Shown: positions 56,489 through 64,000 of the stretch, in pieces
Position numbering within the stretch: the first letter of the stretch is position 1
How the letters are laid out: each line of letters opens with the position of its first letter
Source of the DNA: Sphingosinicella xenopeptidilytica
GTDB taxonomy: Bacteria > Pseudomonadota > Alphaproteobacteria > Sphingomonadales > Sphingomonadaceae
Reading direction: 5' to 3'
Assembly (NCBI RefSeq): GCF_042676985.1
Contig: NZ_JBHTIK010000015.1
Coordinates: 434,001-498,000, forward strand
DNA length: 64,000 bases
Notes under the pieces: generated by a model
Told to the model about the DNA's origin: nothing
The model's input: the letters and a program-made list of their open reading frames with translations, nothing else
Database searches by the model: none
Made by a program: the position numbers and the translations under genes

Positions 56489-58030
56489 GTGCGCCGGTTC
56501 AGACGCCTGCCGCCCCTTGAACCGCGCCTCCAGAGCGAGGCGCTGTTCGACACCGAAGATACGCGGCTCGGGCGCAGTATCGAGCAGGAGGCCGCGGCAA
56601 GGCCCGGCCTTTCCGGCATCCACCTGCTCGCCGACGCGCATCAGGCCTTCGCCGCGCGCATCCTTCTCGCGCGCGCCGCGGAGCGCAGCCTCGACGTGCA
56701 ATACTATATCTGGCGCGGCGACCTCTCCGGGATGCTGATGCTGGAGGCGCTGCGCGAGGCGGCGGACCGCGGCGTGCGCGTGCGGCTGCTGCTCGACGAC
56801 AACGGCATCGCTGGTCTCGACAACCTGCTCGCCGCGCTCGACGTCCACCCGATGATCGAGGTGCGGCTGTTCAATCCGTTCTTCGTCCGTCGCCCGAAAG
56901 CGCTCGGCTACCTCACCGATTTCAAGCGCCTCAACCGGCGGATGCACAACAAGAGCTTCACCGCCGACAGCCAGGCGACGATCATCGGCGGCCGCAACGT
57001 CGGCGACGAGTATTTCGCCGCGCGCGACGGAGACCTCTTCGCCGATCTCGACGTGCTCGCGATCGGCGCGGTGGTGAACGACGTCTCCAGCGACTTCGAC
57101 CGCTACTGGAACTGCGCCTCGGCATGGCCCGCGACGCGCGTGCTCCCCGTGGTCGGCATCGAGCAGCTCGAGGAACTGGCGCAGCGATCGGCCGCCGTCC
57201 ACGCCGACCCGAGGGCGCACAGCTACGTGGAAACCGTCCGCTCCCTGCCCTTCATCACCGATATGCTGAGCGGCTCGCTGCCCTTCATCTGGGCGCCCGT
57301 GCGCATGGTCAGCGACGATCCTGCGAAGGTGCTCGACAAGGCGAAGCCCGGCACGTCGCTCAGCGATCAGTTGCAGGAAGCGATCGGGCGACCGTCACGC
57401 GAAATGGGTCTGGTTTCCGCCTATTTCGTGCCGACCGCCGCCGGTGTCGAAGCGTTCGCCGCGCTCTCGCGGGAAAGCATCAAGGTTTCCGTGCTGACGA
57501 ACGCGCTCGAATCCACCGATGTCGCCATCGTCCACGCGGGTTACGCGAAGCGCAGGGAGGCGCTGATCCGTGCCGGGGTTCGGCTTTACGAGATGCGGCG
57601 GCCACGCGTTGGCACGCGCCGGAAGCGCCGCCTGCCGCTCGGCGTCGGCGGCTCAGGCGCGAAGTCCGTCACCGGCTCGATCCTGCGTTCGAGCGGCTCG
57701 ATGCTGCACGCCAAGACCTTCACGGTGGACCGCGCGCGGCTCTTCGTTGGCTCGTTCAACTTCGATCCGCGCTCACTGCATCTCAACACCGAACTCGGCT
57801 TCGTCATCGAATGCCCCGAACTTGCCGCAGACGTGCAGGACGCCTTCGAAAACCCGATCCCGATGACCGCGTACGAAGTGACGCTCAGCGACAAGGGCCG
57901 CCTGCGCTGGATCGAACGCGAGGACGAGGGGGACGAAATCGAAATCCACGATCTCGAACCCGGCACGACGCGGCTGCAACGCCTCGCCATCCGGGTCCTC
58001 TCGCGCCTCCCGATCGAGTGGCTGCTTTAG
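56489..58030 (+). CDS. phospholipase D family protein (cardiolipin synthase-like)
   Basis: A 513-residue protein with two HKD motifs: HNKSFTADSQATIIGGRN and HAKTFTVDRARLFVGSFN. Both are intact (HxKx4Dx6GG/GSFN). No signal or N-terminal membrane helix is visible, unlike ClsA; it resembles the YmdC/ClsC-type soluble PLD group. The GTG at 56489 is chosen because GGGAG lies six bases upstream, although the frame is open from 56339. It ends convergently on the alcohol dehydrogenase gene with a four-base overlap (TTAG). Confidence 0.9.
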   Translation: MRRFRRLPPLEPRLQSEALFDTEDTRLGRSIEQEAAARPGLSGIHLLADAHQAFAARILLARAAERSLDVQYYIWRGDLSGMLMLEALREAADRGVRVRLLLDDNGIAGLDNLLAALDVHPMIEVRLFNPFFVRRPKALGYLTDFKRLNRRMHNKSFTADSQATIIGGRNVGDEYFAARDGDLFADLDVLAIGAVVNDVSSDFDRYWNCASAWPATRVLPVVGIEQLEELAQRSAAVHADPRAHSYVETVRSLPFITDMLSGSLPFIWAPVRMVSDDPAKVLDKAKPGTSLSDQLQEAIGRPSREMGLVSAYFVPTAAGVEAFAALSRESIKVSVLTNALESTDVAIVHAGYAKRREALIRAGVRLYEMRRPRVGTRRKRRLPLGVGGSGAKSVTGSILRSSGSMLHAKTFTVDRARLFVGSFNFDPRSLHLNTELGFVIECPELAADVQDAFENPIPMTAYEVTLSDKGRLRWIEREDEGDEIEIHDLEPGTTRLQRLAIRVLSRLPIEWLL

Positions 58031-59139
58031 TAGACCACCACGCTGCGGATCGACTTGCCCGCGTGCATCAGGTCGAAGCCCTTGTTGATCTCTTCAAGGC
58101 CCATGACATGCGTGATCATCGGATCGATCTCGATCTTGCCGGCCATGTACATATCGACAATCTTGGGAACATCCGTGCGGCCCTTGGCGCCGCCGAACGC
58201 AGTGCCGCGCCAGTTGCGCCCGGTGACGAGCTGGAAGGGCCGCGTCGCGATCTCCTTGCCCGCTTCGGCCACGCCGATGATGATGCTCGTGCCCCAGCCG
58301 CGATGGCAGGCTTCGAGCGCGGTGCGCATCACTTCGGTATTGCCGGTTGCGTCGAAGGTATAATCCGCGCCGCCATCGGTCATCGCGACGATCTTTGCGA
58401 CGACATCCTCTCGGCTCATCCCCTTGGAATTGAGAAAGTCCGTCATGCCGAAGCGGCGGCCCCATTCCTCGCGATCGGGATTGATGTCCACGCCGATGAT
58501 CTTGTTGGCGCCCGCCAGCCGCGCGCCCTGCAGCACGTTGAGGCCGATGCCGCCCAGACCGAACACGACGACATTGTCGCCGACCTGCACCTTGGCCGTA
58601 TTAATGACCGCGCCGACGCCGGTCGTCACGCCGCAGCCGATGTAGCAGCTCGACTGGAACGGCGCGTCCTCGCGGATTTTGGCGAGCGCGATCTCGGGCA
58701 GAACCGTGAAGTTCGAGAAGGTCGAGCAACCCATGTAGTGGAAGATCGGCTGGCCCTTGTAGGAGAAGCGCGTCGTGCCGTCAGGCATCAGACCCTTGCC
58801 CTGCGTGGCGCGGATCGCGGTGCAGAGGTTGGTCTTGCCCGAAAGGCAGCTTTTGCACTGGCGGCATTCCGGCGTGTAGAGCGGGATCACATGGTCGCCC
58901 GGCTTCACGCTGGTGACGCCCTGCCCCACCTCGCGCACGATGCCCGCGCCCTCATGGCCAAGCACGCTCGGGAAAATGCCCTCGCTGTCGAAGCCGTCGA
59001 GCGTGTATGCGTCCGTATGGCAGATGCCCGTCGCCATGATCTCGACCAGAACCTCGCCCGCCTTCGGGCCTTCAAGGTCGAGTTCCACAATCTCAAGAGG
59101 CTTCTTCGCCTCGAAAGCCACAGCCGCGCGCGTCTTCAT
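58027..59139 (-). CDS. S-(hydroxymethyl)glutathione dehydrogenase / class III alcohol dehydrogenase
   Basis: A 370-residue zinc-dependent enzyme for glutathione-dependent formaldehyde oxidation; class III members also reduce S-nitrosoglutathione. GICHTDAYTLDG, GHEGAGIV, the structural Zn cysteines (PECRQCKSCLSGKTNLC) and GLGGIGLNVLQGARLAGA are all present. It follows astD in the same direction after 26 bases, so it may be cotranscribed with the AST cluster. No S-formylglutathione hydrolase gene is adjacent. Confidence 0.95.
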   Translation of the reverse strand: MKTRAAVAFEAKKPLEIVELDLEGPKAGEVLVEIMATGICHTDAYTLDGFDSEGIFPSVLGHEGAGIVREVGQGVTSVKPGDHVIPLYTPECRQCKSCLSGKTNLCTAIRATQGKGLMPDGTTRFSYKGQPIFHYMGCSTFSNFTVLPEIALAKIREDAPFQSSCYIGCGVTTGVGAVINTAKVQVGDNVVVFGLGGIGLNVLQGARLAGANKIIGVDINPDREEWGRRFGMTDFLNSKGMSREDVVAKIVAMTDGGADYTFDATGNTEVMRTALEACHRGWGTSIIIGVAEAGKEIATRPFQLVTGRNWRGTAFGGAKGRTDVPKIVDMYMAGKIEIDPMITHVMGLEEINKGFDLMHAGKSIRSVVVY

Positions 59140-59165
59140 ATATCACCCCTCCGTCAGCGTATTGG

Positions 59166-60572
59166 TCACCCGTCTAAGCCGGGAACCTCCACTGCGCCAA
59201 CCCCTTCCGCCTCGAAACTGGCGATCGGGTACGCGCAATAGTCCGCTGCGTAATACGCACTTGGGCGATGATTTCCAGAGGCTCCGAGTCCGCCGAAGGG
59301 CATATTGGCGGCAGCGCCTGTCGTCGGGCGGTTGCGATTGACCACGCCCGCGCGGCTTTCCTCAACGAAACGTGCCCACAGCGCGGGGTCTTGGCTGATG
59401 AGCCCGGCGGAGAGTCCAAACACGGTGTTGTTCGCCGCGCGCATCGCCGCGTCGAAGTCCGGCACGCGGATCACCTGCACGACGGGCGCGAAGATCTCGG
59501 CGTCCGGCACCTCGATGCCGGTCACGTCGAAAATCGCGGGCGTCACGAACGCAGCCGAACGCCCATCGATACCTTCGAACGGCCGAATCACCTTCGCCCC
59601 GCGCGAGACGATGCCGTCCGCCGCCGTACGCGCACCAAGCGCGGCCGCATCGGAAACGAGCGGCCCCATGAACGCGGCACCCGCTTCGTCCCACGCCGCG
59701 ATGCGCAGCCGCCCGGCCATCGCATCGACCGCATCGACGATCGCGTCACCGACCTTGCCCTCGGGCACGATCAACCGCCGCGCACACGAGCAGCGCTGGC
59801 CGGTGGTGACGAAGCTCGACTGCACGATGATCGACGCCGCCGCTTCGGGTGAATCCCACGCAACCAGCGGATTGTTGCCGCCGAGTTCGAGCGCGAGGCT
59901 CACGTGCGGCCGGTCGATCAACGCGCGCCGCAGCGCCGCGCCCGCGCCCGCCGATCCCGTGAACAACAGTCCGTCGATATCACCCGCGACCAGCGCCTCG
60001 CCGGTCGCCCGCGCGCCCTGCACGAGATTGAGCACGCCGTCCGGCAGCCCCGCTTCCGCCCAAGCCGCCACCATCGCCGCGCCGATGGCGGGCGTGATCT
60101 CGGATGGCTTGAACACCGCCGTATTGCCCGCGAGCAGCGCCGGAATGATGTGTCCGTTCGGCAAGTGGCCGGGGAAATTGTACGGCCCAAGCACCGCCAT
60201 TACGCCATGGCCCCGGTGGCGCAGCACGGCGCGGCCGAACGGCATGTCCGCCGTCCGCTCGCCTGTGCGCTCGCCGAACGCGCGGATCGACACCTCGACC
60301 TTGCCGATCATCGAGGCGATCTCGGCCTCGGTTTCCCACAGGAGCTTGCCCGTCTCGCGCGAAATCAGCCGCGAAAGCTCCGCCTTGCGGGCGGCCAGCA
60401 CCTCGGCATAGCGCCGCGCAAGCGCGATCCGCTCATCCACCGGGCTCGCCCGCCACGCGCCGAGCGCGGCGCGCGCACGTCGAATCGCGGCATTGCAGTC
60501 GTCCGCGCTCGCGGCCGGGCCTTCCCAAACGGTTTCGCCCGTGGCCGGATCGATCGAACGAAAAATCGTCAT
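59166..60572 (-). CDS. astD: succinylglutamate-semialdehyde dehydrogenase
   Basis: A 468-residue NAD-dependent aldehyde dehydrogenase of the arginine succinyltransferase pathway. GPYNFPGHLPNGHIIPALLAGN and FTGSAGAGAALR are the cofactor contacts; the catalytic Glu is in ALELGGNNPLV and the Cys in TGQRCSCARRLIVP. The doubled Cys pattern (RCSCARR) is typical of AstD. The start overlaps the astA stop by four bases. Confidence 0.93.
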   Translation of the reverse strand: MTIFRSIDPATGETVWEGPAASADDCNAAIRRARAALGAWRASPVDERIALARRYAEVLAARKAELSRLISRETGKLLWETEAEIASMIGKVEVSIRAFGERTGERTADMPFGRAVLRHRGHGVMAVLGPYNFPGHLPNGHIIPALLAGNTAVFKPSEITPAIGAAMVAAWAEAGLPDGVLNLVQGARATGEALVAGDIDGLLFTGSAGAGAALRRALIDRPHVSLALELGGNNPLVAWDSPEAAASIIVQSSFVTTGQRCSCARRLIVPEGKVGDAIVDAVDAMAGRLRIAAWDEAGAAFMGPLVSDAAALGARTAADGIVSRGAKVIRPFEGIDGRSAAFVTPAIFDVTGIEVPDAEIFAPVVQVIRVPDFDAAMRAANNTVFGLSAGLISQDPALWARFVEESRAGVVNRNRPTTGAAANMPFGGLGASGNHRPSAYYAADYCAYPIASFEAEGVGAVEVPGLDG

Positions 60573-61570
60573 GCCGACACCCTCACCGGATCGCCGCTGC
60601 TCAGCTTCAACGCGTCGGCGGCCTCCTTGCTGATCGTCACGGCGGTCTCGCCGATACCCGCCGCCGCGCGCACCGATCGGAACCCGTCGATCTGCGTCGT
60701 CGAGAGCAGCGCCTGTACCTCGCCCGAATCGCCAATTTCGAGCCGAAGCGTCCGCGTCGCGCGGATCGTCGCCACTTCGTCCGCCGAACAGGTCATCGTC
60801 GGCCCGCCGTCGAAGATGTCGATGAGCCCCGAGCGTTCGAAGCCTTCCTTTTCAAGCAGCGTCAGCGCGGGTTCGCCGTCGCGGTGCACGCGGCCGATCG
60901 CCTCGCGCGCATCCTTGTCGATCAGGTCGACGTAGATCGGGTGGCGCGGCGCAAGGTCGAGGATGAACTGGCCGTCGGTGGACATCACCATGCGGTCCGC
61001 CTCCTCGAACGGCAGACGGAAGAACTTGGAGGCGACGCCCTCCCAGAACGGCGAATGGCCGGTCTCGTCGAACCACCCGCGCAGCTCCGCCATGATCGTG
61101 TGCGAAAAGCGCGTCGGCTCGGCACCAATCAGCATGTAGCGTGAGCGCGCGAGCAGACTGCCCGCGCCGCCGCTCCGCCGCTCGGGGCGCAGGAACAGCG
61201 AGCCGACCTCGGTCCAGCCGCCGCACTCGTTCACCAGCACCAGCGCCTGGTGATCGAAGCGCGTGCCGATGGCCGACGAATATTGCGCGAGCGTCATCAC
61301 GCGGAACGAGAAATGCGGGCGTTTCAGCCCTACGGCCGCGCGCACCCCGGCCAGCCCCTCGACACGGCCGGTCTCGGTGTCCTCCAGCATGATCGTGTAC
61401 CATGCCTCGGCCGGTGCGATGGCGCCCGTGAAGCTCGCCTCGGCGAGTGCGAGGCGCGCGGAAAGCGTCGCCTCGTCCTCGGGCAGGCTGGTGAACCCGC
61501 GGCCCGAAAGCACCGCGAGTTCCATCATCACATCAAGATCGGCCGACCGCGCCGGCCGGATCACCAGCAT
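60569..61570 (-). CDS. astA: arginine N-succinyltransferase
   Basis: A 333-residue acyltransferase that transfers succinyl from succinyl-CoA to arginine. It starts LVIRPARSADLDVMMELAVLSGRGFTSLP and shows the AstA patterns ECGGWTEVGSLFLRPERR, GLIDIFDGGPTMTC and SVRAAAG near the end. The ATG at 61570 overlaps the aminotransferase stop (TGATG). Single copy rather than the AruF/AruG pair. Confidence 0.94.
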   Translation of the reverse strand: MLVIRPARSADLDVMMELAVLSGRGFTSLPEDEATLSARLALAEASFTGAIAPAEAWYTIMLEDTETGRVEGLAGVRAAVGLKRPHFSFRVMTLAQYSSAIGTRFDHQALVLVNECGGWTEVGSLFLRPERRSGGAGSLLARSRYMLIGAEPTRFSHTIMAELRGWFDETGHSPFWEGVASKFFRLPFEEADRMVMSTDGQFILDLAPRHPIYVDLIDKDAREAIGRVHRDGEPALTLLEKEGFERSGLIDIFDGGPTMTCSADEVATIRATRTLRLEIGDSGEVQALLSTTQIDGFRSVRAAAGIGETAVTISKEAADALKLSSGDPVRVSA

Positions 61571-62766
61571 CAGGCCGCCTTGGCGAGGCGCGTCCGCGCG
61601 TCGGCGAACGCCGCGTCGAGCCGCTTCACGGCTTCCGCCGCTTCTTCGCTGCTGAGGAGCAGCGACGGCAGCAGGCGCACGCAGTTCTCGCCGCCGCCCG
61701 CGACGAGGATGCCGTGATCGCGCGCCAGCGCCATGAACTCGCGGTTGTTGGGCACGAGCTTGAGGCCGATCAGCATCCCCTTGCCGCGCACCTCGAGGAT
61801 GAGGTCGCTGTGCTTGTCCTTCAGTGCATTCAGTTGCTGGACGAGTTCGGCCGAGATCGCGCGGGCGTGCGCCAGCGTCTCTTCCTTGGCGATCTCGTCG
61901 AACGCCGCGATGCCCACGGCCATCGCCAGCGGATTGCCGCCGAACGTCGATCCATGCGTGCCGACGACCATGCCCTTCGCCGCTTCCTTGGTCGCAAGGA
62001 ACGCGCCGACCGGGAAACCGCCGCCGAGCGCCTTGGCGACTGCCATGATGTCCGGCTCGACGCCTTCGAACCACTGGTGCGCGAAGAGCTTGCCGGTCCG
62101 GCCCATGCCGCTCTGCACCTCATCATAGATCAGGAGCACGCCGTGCTGCGTGCAGAGGTCGCGCACGCGCTTCAGCCATTCGCCGGTCAGCGCCCGTGCA
62201 CCGCCTTCGCCCTGTACCGGCTCCACGATCACCGCCGCCGTCGTCGGGCGCGCGATCGCCTCGGCAATGCCGGCTTCATCGTCGAGCGTCAGCTGCACAT
62301 AGCCCGGAAGCCGCGGCCCGAAACCTTCGAGGTAAGAGGCGTTGCCCGATGCGTTCACCGCCGCATAGGTGCGGCCGTGGAAGGAGCCCGCAAAGCCGAT
62401 CACATCGATCCGCTCCGGCGCGCCGTTCACGAAATGATAGCGCCGCGCCGTCTTCAGCGCGCCTTCGATCGCCTCAGAGCCCGAGTTGCCGAAGAACACG
62501 ACGTCCGCGAACGTCGATGTGATCAGGCGCTGCGCCAGCGCCTCCTGCCCCGGAATGCGGAAGATATTGGAAACGTGCCACAGCTTCTTCGCCTGCGCTT
62601 CCAGCGCGGCGACCAGCTTCGGGTGCGCGTGGCCGAGCCCGTCGGTCGCGATGCCCATCACGCAGTCGAGCCAACGGTTGCCGTCGACATCATAGAGCCA
62701 CGTCCCCTCGCCGCGATCGACGGCGAGCGGCGCCCGGCTGTAAACCCCAAGCAAATTATCGGACAT
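61570..62766 (-). CDS. acetylornithine/succinylornithine aminotransferase family protein
   Basis: A 398-residue class III PLP aminotransferase. The PLP lysine is in AVAKALGGGFPVGAFLA, with GNSGSEAIEGALKTARRYH, SFHGRTYAAVNASG, EPVQGEGGA and LLIYDEVQSGMGRTGK. Its place before astA suggests it works on succinylornithine (AstC role), though the enzyme class also serves as ArgD in arginine synthesis, and the same protein may do both. The ATG at 62766 is selected by GGAG six bases upstream. Confidence 0.93.
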   Translation of the reverse strand: MSDNLLGVYSRAPLAVDRGEGTWLYDVDGNRWLDCVMGIATDGLGHAHPKLVAALEAQAKKLWHVSNIFRIPGQEALAQRLITSTFADVVFFGNSGSEAIEGALKTARRYHFVNGAPERIDVIGFAGSFHGRTYAAVNASGNASYLEGFGPRLPGYVQLTLDDEAGIAEAIARPTTAAVIVEPVQGEGGARALTGEWLKRVRDLCTQHGVLLIYDEVQSGMGRTGKLFAHQWFEGVEPDIMAVAKALGGGFPVGAFLATKEAAKGMVVGTHGSTFGGNPLAMAVGIAAFDEIAKEETLAHARAISAELVQQLNALKDKHSDLILEVRGKGMLIGLKLVPNNREFMALARDHGILVAGGGENCVRLLPSLLLSSEEAAEAVKRLDAAFADARTRLAKAA

Positions 62767-62805
62767 GATCTTCTCCATCAAAACTGTTCGGCGCTGCTTA
62801 CCGCG

Positions 62806-63819
62806 TTACGCGGCGCGCGTCATCGCGAAGATACCGGTGGCATTGCCGCTATCGAAGCGCAGGTCGAGGCCATCGGTGGCGGGGTCCACGTCGCGCGTGA
62901 TGAACTCGTAGAACGAGCCCGGCACGGTGCGGCGCACGCCGCCCGCGAACTTGCGCTCGAAGGTGTCGGCGCGGAATGCCGTCTGGCGCACGCGGCCGGT
63001 GCTCGACACCTCCACCTTGTCCTTCATCGGCCGGCCTTCCGCCTTCAGCCGCGCGGCGTGCGCATCGACATCGGCCACGCGGTCGGTCGCGTGGTTGAAG
63101 GCATTACCCTCGGTCGCGATCCACGCCGCCTCGCCCGAGCGGGCGAGCAGCGCCTCATAGTCGCCGAGCGACACGGCGTCGTGGTGGCAATCGAAACAGG
63201 CGAGGATCGCAGGCAGCGCGTGCAGCGCATCCGGGTAAGGCACGCTGCCGTCCGCCGCGAACGCCGCGAGCACATCCTGCGCATCGGCGCTCAGCGGATC
63301 GCGCGTCGTGCCGAACACGCGCTCGGCGACGCGCACGAAGCCCTCGTCGAAACGCTCCACATGAAGCTCGCTCACGAAGAACTGCGGGATCGCTTCCACC
63401 GCATCGCGATGACAATAGGCACGCCCAGTCATGCGCAGCGCGGGCAACGGATACGTGTCCGCCACGTGATAGCCGAGCGGCTCCAGGATGCGCTGGAACG
63501 CGTCTTGCCCGGCGGGGAGCGCGCCGGTCGGGCCTTCACGGAAGCGGATGGTGCGCAGCGCGCCGTGATCGAAGGTGATGCGCTCACCCCGCGCCACCGT
63601 GTCCGCCACGTAGGCGGCACCGCTCGGCACGCGCTTCAAAAGGTCGTCGAACAGCAGCACATTCAGCGCCATGGCGAAGCCCGCGCGCGAAACCGTCTCG
63701 CCGGTTTCAGCAAGCAACGCGGCGTCGATGGCAAGCGCGCCGAGCGCTTTCACACCCGCCTGCGGCCCCAGCGTATCCATCACCAGCCGTTCGATCGTGG
63801 CTACATTCGCATTCGACAT
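62806..63819 (-). CDS. DUF1338 domain-containing protein (2-oxoadipate dioxygenase/decarboxylase family)
   Basis: A 337-residue protein related to HglS/YdcJ, non-haem iron enzymes converting 2-oxoadipate to 2-hydroxyglutarate in lysine degradation. Candidate metal and substrate residues are kept in family-like motifs: His85 and Arg89 in RITFDHGALRTIRF, His243 in NAFNHATDRVAD and Glu305 in SFYEFITRDVD. It is shorter than HglS (about 450). It opens a cluster with the aminotransferase, astA and astD, divergent from a LysR gene, so its substrate may be an arginine- or ornithine-derived 2-oxo acid; that is inference. ATG 63819 has GGGAG eight bases upstream. Confidence 0.85.
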   Translation of the reverse strand: MSNANVATIERLVMDTLGPQAGVKALGALAIDAALLAETGETVSRAGFAMALNVLLFDDLLKRVPSGAAYVADTVARGERITFDHGALRTIRFREGPTGALPAGQDAFQRILEPLGYHVADTYPLPALRMTGRAYCHRDAVEAIPQFFVSELHVERFDEGFVRVAERVFGTTRDPLSADAQDVLAAFAADGSVPYPDALHALPAILACFDCHHDAVSLGDYEALLARSGEAAWIATEGNAFNHATDRVADVDAHAARLKAEGRPMKDKVEVSSTGRVRQTAFRADTFERKFAGGVRRTVPGSFYEFITRDVDPATDGLDLRFDSGNATGIFAMTRAA

Positions 63820-63907
63820 GACAAGACTCCCTGCGTTCCGGCGCCAATTGTCAGGAAAACACAAAGATGGCAAACAAGGAGCCTTCATCTGTTCATGCGA
63901 GTTTGGA

Positions 63908-64000
63908 ATGAGTGAACGCCGCCACCTGCCGCCGATCGGGGCCCTTGCCAGCTTTGCCGCCGCCGCCCGGCACGGCAGTTTCTCGCGCGCAGGCGAGGAG
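63908..64000 (+). CDS. LysR family regulator, N-terminal fragment (continues past window)
   Basis: Only 31 residues are in the window: MSERRHLPPIGALASFAAAA, then the HTH entry RHGSFSRAGEE, the standard LysR opening. It is divergent from the DUF1338-ast genes with 88 bases between starts, so it is a plausible activator of that cluster. Confidence 0.85.
   Translation, partial: MSERRHLPPIGALASFAAAARHGSFSRAGEE

Overview
The window is a GC-rich alphaproteobacterial chromosome segment, most likely from order Sphingomonadales. The points in favour are the uvrC…pgsA-moaD-moaE block, the Oar-like TonB receptor with a carboxypeptidase-regulatory-like plug, the tig-clpP-clpX…lon-hupB block, an arginine succinyltransferase (AST) cluster with a DUF1338 gene, and an EcfG-type general-stress promoter. 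The genus cannot be fixed from sequence alone. Almost everything is core housekeeping DNA with dense coding on both strands. I see no prophage, IS element, CRISPR array or rRNA operon.

Layout. 1-6.3 kb: 3' end of uvrC, a YfcG-like GST, a MAPEG protein, a lipoprotein, a nitroreductase, then pgsA-moaD-moaE and a class A PBP. 6.4-12.9 kb: tRNA-Ile2(CAU), a WalW-like deacetylase, two tandem hairpins with pyrimidine-rich loops (possible sRNA), lysR-trxB, a degenerate histidine kinase, an Lrp regulator and an SDR. 13-18 kb: a Bcr/CflA transporter, a FadJ/FadB-type bifunctional beta-oxidation enzyme, a GlsB/YeaQ protein, a cyclophilin, tRNA-Val(TAC), a DUF3597 gene behind a perfect EcfG promoter match, and tRNA-Val(CAC). 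18-28.7 kb: hupB, lon, a TonB-dependent receptor, clpX, clpP and tig (all minus strand, so the proteostasis order is tig-clpP-clpX-TBDR-lon-hupB), then tRNA-Leu(TAG). 28.7-33 kb: merC-zur and dxs-ywqK-like-tlyA, with cutA divergent from merC. The merC promoter carries a 7-1-7 palindrome and appears nearly leaderless. 33-36.6 kb: a metal-dependent hydrolase with a divergent TetR regulator, then ffs (SRP RNA)-dnaX-ybaB. 36.7-37.2 kb: a 29-bp inverted repeat and an AT-richer DUF1493 acyl-carrier-like membrane protein. 37.3-41.3 kb: nudC, then rpmF-plsX-fabH-ihfA-merR. 41.5-48.5 kb: an MBL hydrolase, an S9 peptidase, a pabB-pabC fusion, an aspartate aminotransferase and a DUF445 protein. 48.5-54.3 kb: an RND pump with its adaptor, a second GlsB protein and a SIMPL-domain protein. 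54.3-59.1 kb: thiolase-SDR, a PLD-family protein and a class III alcohol dehydrogenase. 59.2-64 kb: DUF1338-astC/argD-astA-astD with a divergent lysR running off the end.

How the parts fit. Several operons can be read from start/stop coupling: moaD-moaE, dnaX-ybaB, plsX-fabH, ihfA-merR, the aminotransferase-astA-astD series, dxs-ywqK-tlyA and adaptor-RND-DUF445. No complete new defence or mobile system is visible. The most useful leads are regulatory or architectural: the tandem CU-loop hairpins at 7.6 kb, the EcfG promoter for DUF3597, the merC-zur operator with leaderless start, a DUF1338 oxygenase-like gene tied to AST arginine degradation, the His/Lys-rich tail on trigger factor, and a histidine kinase that has lost its ATP-binding Asn and Asp.
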